Shown: positions 13,723-18,349 of the stretch, piece by piece
Numbering within the stretch: the stretch's first letter is position 1
Layout: each line of letters opens with the position of its first letter
Assembly: GCA_016795125.1 (NCBI GenBank)
Contig: JAEUIG010000179.1
Location: 1-18,349, forward strand
Reading direction: 5' to 3'
Length of the DNA stretch: 18,349 nt
From: Planctomycetaceae bacterium
GTDB taxonomy: Bacteria > Planctomycetota > Planctomycetia > Planctomycetales > Planctomycetaceae
Made by a program: the position numbers and the translations under genes
Notes under the pieces: generated by a model
Told to the model about the DNA's origin: nothing
The model's database searches: none
The model's input: only the letters and a program-made list of their open reading frames with translations

Positions 13723-13802
13723 CACAAAGCCACAGAGACGCCAAGACGCACAAAGAAGAGCTGTCTTCTCTGTGCGTCTCTGTGACTTCGCGGCTTTGTG
13801 TC
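13721..13802. repeat. 82-nt palindromic element overlapping the trpA stop codon
   Basis: GACACAAAGCC (13721-13731) pairs perfectly with GGCTTTGTGTC (13792-13802). Further in, AGACGCACAAAGAAGA pairs with the complement of the other arm at 15 of 16 positions around a centre near 13760, with an unpaired segment between. A long imperfect hairpin results. It lies between convergent trpA and the membrane acyltransferase-like gene and may act as a bidirectional transcription barrier. Its composition differs from the surrounding GC-rich DNA, suggesting an inserted repeat. The element supplies the last two bases of the trpA TGA stop. Confidence 0.65.
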
Positions 13803-13831
13803 AGACTTTCTTCAGGCCTGTGGCACGCGTG

Positions 13832-15154
13832 CTACAGCCTGATGAACAGCTTATTCTTCTCGAGGAACCGGATCATCATCCAGGTGATGACGAAGAACGT
13901 CACCAGCGCGCAGACCACCGGCACGAACGGCGCATCCTTCGGCACGAACTGGTGCACGAGGATTTCGACGGCGTGATGGATGGCGTAGGCCGCCAGCGCA
14001 TTGGTGCCCAGCGTGCGGAACAACGGAAGCGCCAGCCCGCCGACGTCGCAGACGACGATGAAGAGCGCATACAGCGCCATGCCGAAACCGGCGGCAAACA
14101 GGATGAACGACTGCGTCGGCATCCGCTTGTCCATCATCCAGTAGTTGATCAGCCGCTCTTCCGGCGGCGGAATCGGGGTGAACGGCGGCGTGCCGAGCAA
14201 TTCTGAGACTGGCCTGCCCACGGCATTTTTCAGCGGCGGCCAAACCGGCTCGGCGGCAAACTTCGGATCCTCTGCCAACGCAGGGACGTTGGCCCCCTCG
14301 CGAACGTCGTACAGCCGCGACAGGCCGCTGAGGCCGTAGCCGATGCCCATCAGCAGCACGCCGCAGGCCAGCAGCGGCGCGATGCTGCGTGCCGGACCGC
14401 GCTTATCGAGCACGTCGTACACCAGCGTGCCCGCCAGCATGGGAACGCCCCACGAGATCAGGCCAAAGCAGCCGCCGTCCCAGGCCCGGCGCGTCAGTCC
14501 GGCGAAGTATGGGTCCATCCAGTTCGGCTTGCCGTACACGAACCAGTAGTTGAACCACCACGAGATCGCCACATGCAGCACGCTGAGGCCGATCATGGCC
14601 AACAGCCGCGAGCCGAAGCTCTTGCCGACGAACGGGATCAGGAGAATCTGAGTCATGCCGATGATGGCGAGCGTCTCCCACAGATCGGCTTTGACGATCT
14701 CCGCGATGACCAGCTTGATCTTGTCCGGATTGATCTGGCTCCAGGCTTCGATCTTTCCGCCGAAGTCCTCGGCGCCGTACATCGCCATGGAGACGAGTAC
14801 GAGGCCCAGGCTCCGCTTGACGATGCCCAGATACGTGCGCGTGGCCCCCAGCTGTGCCAGCTTCCGCACGACGGACAGCCGGAACGACACGCCGCAGATG
14901 AACATGAAACTGGGCATGATGGTGTCTGCCCAGGTCAGGTAGCGGTCGTTGTGCTTGAGCCCGTAGTGCGTGATCGCGTACGCCCCCAGGAAGTTCACGA
15001 CGAACATTCCGGCGACGGTGTAGCCGCGGAACTGGTCGAGCGACACGATTCGCGCCGTCTGCGGCGCGGCGGCCGCCGCGCCGGCCGGGCGCTTCGGCGC
15101 GACGGTAGCCGGTGCTGCACCGCGATTGGGAACCGGACGGGATTCAGTCGCCAT
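13832..15154 (-). CDS. Multi-pass membrane acyltransferase-like protein (HGSNAT/DUF5009-type), copy A
   Basis: This 440-aa integral membrane protein resembles the heparan-alpha-glucosaminide N-acetyltransferase/DUF5009-like group, which transfers acetyl groups across the membrane to sugars. The first membrane helix carries the signature SLDQFRGYTVAGMFVVNFLG (38-57). About ten hydrophobic segments follow (near 75-93, 110-126, 160-177, 185-205, 228-246, 256-275, 346-368, 385-400, 408-429). A conserved-looking RLINYWMMDKR (334-344) and TLGTNALAAYAIHHAVE (381-397) lie near the end, and it finishes EKNKLFIRL. The N-terminus (1-35) is a Pro/Ala-rich cytoplasmic extension. I start at the ATG at 15154; the frame is open to 15271, but that stretch contains a palindrome and no family sequence. 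It is a paralogue of the next gene. The acceptor substrate is unknown. Confidence 0.8.
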   Translation of the reverse strand: MATESRPVPNRGAAPATVAPKRPAGAAAAAPQTARIVSLDQFRGYTVAGMFVVNFLGAYAITHYGLKHNDRYLTWADTIMPSFMFICGVSFRLSVVRKLAQLGATRTYLGIVKRSLGLVLVSMAMYGAEDFGGKIEAWSQINPDKIKLVIAEIVKADLWETLAIIGMTQILLIPFVGKSFGSRLLAMIGLSVLHVAISWWFNYWFVYGKPNWMDPYFAGLTRRAWDGGCFGLISWGVPMLAGTLVYDVLDKRGPARSIAPLLACGVLLMGIGYGLSGLSRLYDVREGANVPALAEDPKFAAEPVWPPLKNAVGRPVSELLGTPPFTPIPPPEERLINYWMMDKRMPTQSFILFAAGFGMALYALFIVVCDVGGLALPLFRTLGTNALAAYAIHHAVEILVHQFVPKDAPFVPVVCALVTFFVITWMMIRFLEKNKLFIRL

Positions 15155-15213
15155 GGCTGCTCTGCCAGTCACAGGAAGCGGCCGGAGAATTCCGGACGCA
15201 GAGTCGAGGATCC

Positions 15214-15238
15214 CTCGCCGGGCGAGGCGCCCGGCGAG
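15214..15238. other. Perfect 11-bp hairpin between the two acyltransferase-like genes
   Basis: CTCGCCGGGCG (15214-15224), loop AGG, CGCCCGGCGAG (15228-15238). No T-tract lies on either side. It sits downstream of copy B and about 60 nt upstream of the chosen start of copy A, so it may be an intergenic repeat, a processing site or a leader structure. Confidence 0.5.
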
Positions 15239-15327
15239 CTGCATGAAATTCGGCCCGTATCTTACAGGCAACTCTGCAGGAACGCTCCCTCACCTCGAGC
15301 CTATTCCTGAACGTGGAAACCGGACGG

Positions 15328-16749
15328 TCAGACACGCAGGTAGAACTTGTTCTTCTCGAACTGCCGGAGAATGATCCAGTTGATCCAGAAGAAGACGACG
15401 ATGCTGAGCAGCACCCACCAGCCTGGCGCATCATCGGGAACGAACGGTTTCACCGCGCCCCCGACCATGCTGTGCACGACGTAGGCGAGGAGCGCATTTG
15501 TGCCGAACGTTTCAAAGAACGCCAGCCGCCAGCCCCACATGTCGCACGCGACGTAAAACAGGACGTACACCAGCAGTGCGAATCCGGCGGCAAACAGCGG
15601 ATACGACAGGTTGCCGCTCCGCTGGCTCATCATCCAGTAGTTCCACTTGCGGTAATAGGGTCCGTTCCCGCGATCGATCGTTTTCAGGCGCTCAAGCCGC
15701 TTGAGCTCGTTGTCCCGATGGGCTTTCGCGTCGGCAACCGCCTTGTCGGCCTTTTCCGGCGTCTCAGCCGCAGCGCGGATCGCGGCTTCGTCGATCTCCG
15801 GAGCGACGACGGCCGGATCCGGAATGTGCTCTTCGGGGCCCCAGGGGGGATGGATGAAGGGCGGCTCCGCAATCAACCGGTCGATCGGCTTCTTGAAGTG
15901 TTCACGCAGCATGTCCATCGTCGGGAAGACGGGATTGTCCCCGATCTTCTGGGCCGCGAGGGCCTCCCGCTGTGATTCGTGAACATCGTAGATCCGGGTG
16001 CCGCACGACATCACCCACGCGGCGAACATGGTGATGAAGGCATAAGCGGTCATTCTTCCCAGCGGGGGAACCTGTCCGGAAATGCGCGCCTCCGCGACGA
16101 TATCGCAGGCGAATGTGCCAAACGTCGCCGGGACGCACCAGGTGAGGAAGCCGAGCGGGCCGCCGTCGATGCCGTTGGGATCCGAATTGACCCACACGAG
16201 GTTGAACCAGGCCGACAGGCCAATGTGCAGCAGTGCGGAGACGACCATCCACCCCATGCGCACGCCCGCGCTCGACCGGATCACCGGGAGCAGCCACAGC
16301 GACGTGGCCGCGATGTGCATCAGCGTCTGGAACCACTCGCGTTTCAGGACCTTCTCGAGGATCGCCGCGGCGCCAAGCTCCTGCATCTTGCTCCAGTTCT
16401 CGGCCACGCTGCCCGGCGCGTAAACGACCATCGCCACCAGTACGAGGCCCAGCAGGCGCCGCACCATCCGGCCGTACGCCGCCGCGACTCCCTGCTGCTG
16501 CACCCGGCGTCCGAAGGTCAGCCGCATCGCGAAGCCGACCGCGAACAGGAACTGCGGCATGATCGTGTCGGCGTAGCTGTTGTAGTCGTGAGTGTGCTTG
16601 AAGATGTACGGCACGACCTGAAAGCCGCCGATGAAATTGACCAGCAGCATGCCGACGACCGTGTAGCCGCGAAACTGGTCCAGCGACAGGATGCGCGGCG
16701 CGTTGCTCGGGGTCGTGGGCAGAGAGGGATCCAGCGGCTGCGCAGTCAT
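15328..16749 (-). CDS. Multi-pass membrane acyltransferase-like protein (HGSNAT/DUF5009-type), copy B with inserted charged helix
   Basis: The 473-aa product is a paralogue of the adjacent copy A. It shares SLDQFRGYTVVGMLLVNFIG (22-41), ADTIMPQFLFAVGFAMRL (60-77), WNYWMMSQR (369-377), TFGTNALLAYVVHSMVGG (414-431) and the C-terminal FEKNKFYLRV. About ten membrane helices are apparent. Between EPPFIHPPWGPEE (295-307) and WNYWMM it contains roughly 60 extra residues. They are rich in Ala, Glu and Lys (EAAIRAAAETPEKADKAVAD, then AHRDNELKRLERLKT), probably forming a long charged helix or coiled coil that copy A lacks. I start at the ATG at 16749; an upstream in-frame start at 16821 adds residues without family resemblance. 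The two genes are in tandem with about 170 nt between them. Likely role is acylation of an envelope or exported glycan; this is inference. Confidence 0.8.
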   Translation of the reverse strand: MTAQPLDPSLPTTPSNAPRILSLDQFRGYTVVGMLLVNFIGGFQVVPYIFKHTHDYNSYADTIMPQFLFAVGFAMRLTFGRRVQQQGVAAAYGRMVRRLLGLVLVAMVVYAPGSVAENWSKMQELGAAAILEKVLKREWFQTLMHIAATSLWLLPVIRSSAGVRMGWMVVSALLHIGLSAWFNLVWVNSDPNGIDGGPLGFLTWCVPATFGTFACDIVAEARISGQVPPLGRMTAYAFITMFAAWVMSCGTRIYDVHESQREALAAQKIGDNPVFPTMDMLREHFKKPIDRLIAEPPFIHPPWGPEEHIPDPAVVAPEIDEAAIRAAAETPEKADKAVADAKAHRDNELKRLERLKTIDRGNGPYYRKWNYWMMSQRSGNLSYPLFAAGFALLVYVLFYVACDMWGWRLAFFETFGTNALLAYVVHSMVGGAVKPFVPDDAPGWWVLLSIVVFFWINWIILRQFEKNKFYLRV

Positions 16750-16878
16750 CGGTGTCGATTCATTCCAGTTGAGGGCCTCCGCGCCCGGAGAAACAGGTCC
16801 GTCAAACAGGCACGCCGCCAATATGCTTCGGGCGGCGATCCCGGTCGGCGATGCAATTCTGCCATACGCCGGGACGCA

Positions 16879-18349
16879 TTAGGGCGAAGAATTCCCTCTG
16901 TCAGAGCGTTTTTCGAGGGCCTCCACCAGGGCGCCCAGTTCCGGGTTTTCGCGTTGGGCCGCCTGGAACCGGGATTTGGCCCCGGCGGCATCCTGGCGGT
17001 ACAGGGCGATTTCTCCCAGTTTCAGGTGGACGATCGCCCGTTCCTCGGGCGTTCGCGCGTCGTCGAGAGCCGCCAGGAAGTGCCTGCCGGCCAGATCGAG
17101 GCTGCCGCGGCGGAGATGGATGTCGGCGACCGCGGCCCGGGCTTCGTAGTCATGCGGATCGGTCTCGAGCAGGCGGTCCAGACGGTGGATCGCCTCGTCG
17201 TGACGACCGAAGTTGGCCAGCATCATCGACGATCGCAATTGCGTCATGTGGGCATCGGGAACGGCGGCGGCGATGTGCTGCAACTGATTGAAGTGCGAAA
17301 GCAGCCAGCTGCGCTCGTCCTCGGCCGCCGGCAGCTCGGTGCGTTGCATCAGCGAGCCGGCATAGAGCTGATCCAGTTCTTCCTTGCGCGCCGTCGTCAG
17401 GGACGGGTCCAGAAAGTCCAGCGCGAACAGAAGGCCCAGCACGACAATCGCCGGGCTCCACTTGAGCAGATGCGCGTATCGGCCCATGACGATCTGCTGC
17501 ACGCGGCCTGCCGCTATTGTGCTCAGCCCCAATCCGGCCTGGTTGCTCGACTCGCGGACCTTCCAGATGAATCCGTCGTAGTAGTAATGCAGGATCGTCG
17601 ACGTGAACAGGATGCCGTAGAAGATCCGGCTGACCGTGCCGTCGGTGACGAGCGGCCCCACGAGGGCGATCGCCCCATAGGCCGTCACCAGGCCCAGGTA
17701 CAGCAGCACCATGCCGCGTCGGAACACGTACTTCATGAACCGGCCGAGTTCGGCGTTCGACCCGACCCGGCGGCAGTTGTACAGCCAGACGATCGCCAGG
17801 TACTGCACGTCGTGGCAGATGTCGAATAGCGCCAGCCCGATGATCAGGTTCTCGATGTAATACATCGCGAGCCACCAGGTGCCGATGCCGCTGACCAGCA
17901 TCAGCAACTTGAGCGGGTTGGGCGCGGGCCCGCGCCGCCACTGGATGACATAGTTCACTGCGAAACCGAGCACCGCCACGGCCGTCATGCCGAGCAGTGC
18001 CCAGCGGATCGCCTGCAGAGCTCCCGACGGAGCCAGCGGCCCGCCTGCCGCGCCCCAATGGCTCAGAATGTCCGCGAGCTTGTCCGGACGGAACAGTTGC
18101 GGCGTGATGAAGCCGAACAGGCAGACCAGCCAGTCCCAGTTTGCCGTCGCGCGCGAAACCGAACCGACCTTGGCGTCGTAGATGCGGATGAACCCGTACA
18201 ACTGCATCAGGCCGTGCCAGGTCGCCCAGCACAGGATAATCAGCCGGTACAGGTCGAAGTGATAGGTGTACAGCGGGAAGTACGCGAGGAACACCAGCGG
18301 CGGCACGACGACGAACCGCCAGCGGAATCGCGAGAACAGCTCACGGTCT
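16879..18349 (-). CDS. Multi-pass membrane protein with C-terminal TPR repeats (partial, N-terminus beyond right edge)
   Basis: The frame is open to the right edge of the window with no stop, so the true start lies outside; 490 codons are visible. About eight hydrophobic segments occupy the first 320 residues. Histidine-bearing strings recur within or beside them: WHGLMQLYGFIRIYD, FDICHDVQYLAIVWLYNCRR and ILHYYYDGFIWKVRE. The last 120 residues form about three tetratricopeptide units (for example MMLANFGRHDEAIHRLDRLL, ARAAVADIHLRRGSLDLAGR and VHLKLGEIALYRQDAAGA), which usually mediate protein contacts. I cannot name the family. The His motifs hint at a membrane metal site, as in integral-membrane oxygenases or desaturases, but that is speculative. 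It is on the same strand as the acyltransferase-like pair, 129 nt upstream of copy B, and may be co-transcribed with them. Confidence 0.7.
   Translation of the reverse strand, partial: DRELFSRFRWRFVVVPPLVFLAYFPLYTYHFDLYRLIILCWATWHGLMQLYGFIRIYDAKVGSVSRATANWDWLVCLFGFITPQLFRPDKLADILSHWGAAGGPLAPSGALQAIRWALLGMTAVAVLGFAVNYVIQWRRGPAPNPLKLLMLVSGIGTWWLAMYYIENLIIGLALFDICHDVQYLAIVWLYNCRRVGSNAELGRFMKYVFRRGMVLLYLGLVTAYGAIALVGPLVTDGTVSRIFYGILFTSTILHYYYDGFIWKVRESSNQAGLGLSTIAAGRVQQIVMGRYAHLLKWSPAIVVLGLLFALDFLDPSLTTARKEELDQLYAGSLMQRTELPAAEDERSWLLSHFNQLQHIAAAVPDAHMTQLRSSMMLANFGRHDEAIHRLDRLLETDPHDYEARAAVADIHLRRGSLDLAGRHFLAALDDARTPEERAIVHLKLGEIALYRQDAAGAKSRFQAAQRENPELGALVEALEKRSDRGNSSP

Noticed and set aside
15979..17829. 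A 616-codon plus-strand open frame across the acyltransferase-like and TPR genes
   Set aside because: The translation is rich in His, Arg, Asp and Gln with no domain logic and mirrors the minus-strand membrane proteins, so it is a shadow frame.

Overview
The window looks like a high-GC chromosomal segment from a member of the Planctomycetota, probably a Planctomycetaceae-type organism. I infer this from the mix of genes: a SUF cluster with a SufR-type regulator, tandem 'SLDQFRGYTV' multi-pass membrane acyltransferase-like genes, a Uma2-family protein, a Gfo/Idh/MocA-type oxidoreductase, lineage-type secreted proteins of unknown function, and loose use of Shine-Dalgarno sites. No rRNA, tRNA, CRISPR array, transposase or phage gene was seen.

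Layout. (1) 1-270, minus strand: the 5' end of a lipoprotein substrate-binding protein of a branched-chain-amino-acid-type ABC transporter. Its upstream region is shared divergently with the next block. (2) 431-5707, plus strand: an iron-sulfur block with a SufR-like Fe-S sensing repressor, an orphan NuoB (complex I iron-sulfur subunit), SufC, a Uma2-family nuclease-fold protein, SufB, and an unrecognised protein where sufD would usually lie. A sigma70-like promoter overlaid by an inverted repeat precedes the regulator, as expected for autoregulation. (3) 5886-8660, plus strand: a variant Gfo/Idh/MocA oxidoreductase and two exported proteins of unknown function. The second of these has its own promoter and ends in a clear intrinsic terminator. 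(4) 8754-9995: phosphoglycerate kinase. (5) 10277-13722: trpB and trpA encode the two subunits of tryptophan synthase but are separated by four small genes. The last two of these overlap by ATGA and have their own extended -10 promoter. (6) 13832-18349, minus strand: two tandem paralogous membrane acyltransferase-like genes, then a multi-pass membrane protein with C-terminal TPR repeats that runs off the right edge.

Two intergenic palindromic elements stand out. One is a 186-nt element with 21-nt inverted ends between pgk and trpB. The other is an 82-nt imperfect palindrome that begins inside the trpA stop codon. Shorter GC-rich hairpins lie at 3443-3464, 4933-4953 and 15214-15238.

The most plausible candidates for something undescribed are the small-gene cassette inside the trp locus (11499-12894, especially the 12089/12382 pair), the embedding of NuoB and Uma2 in the SUF cluster, and the His-motif membrane/TPR protein at the right edge. 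All functions are inferred by reading the sequence; no database search was run.
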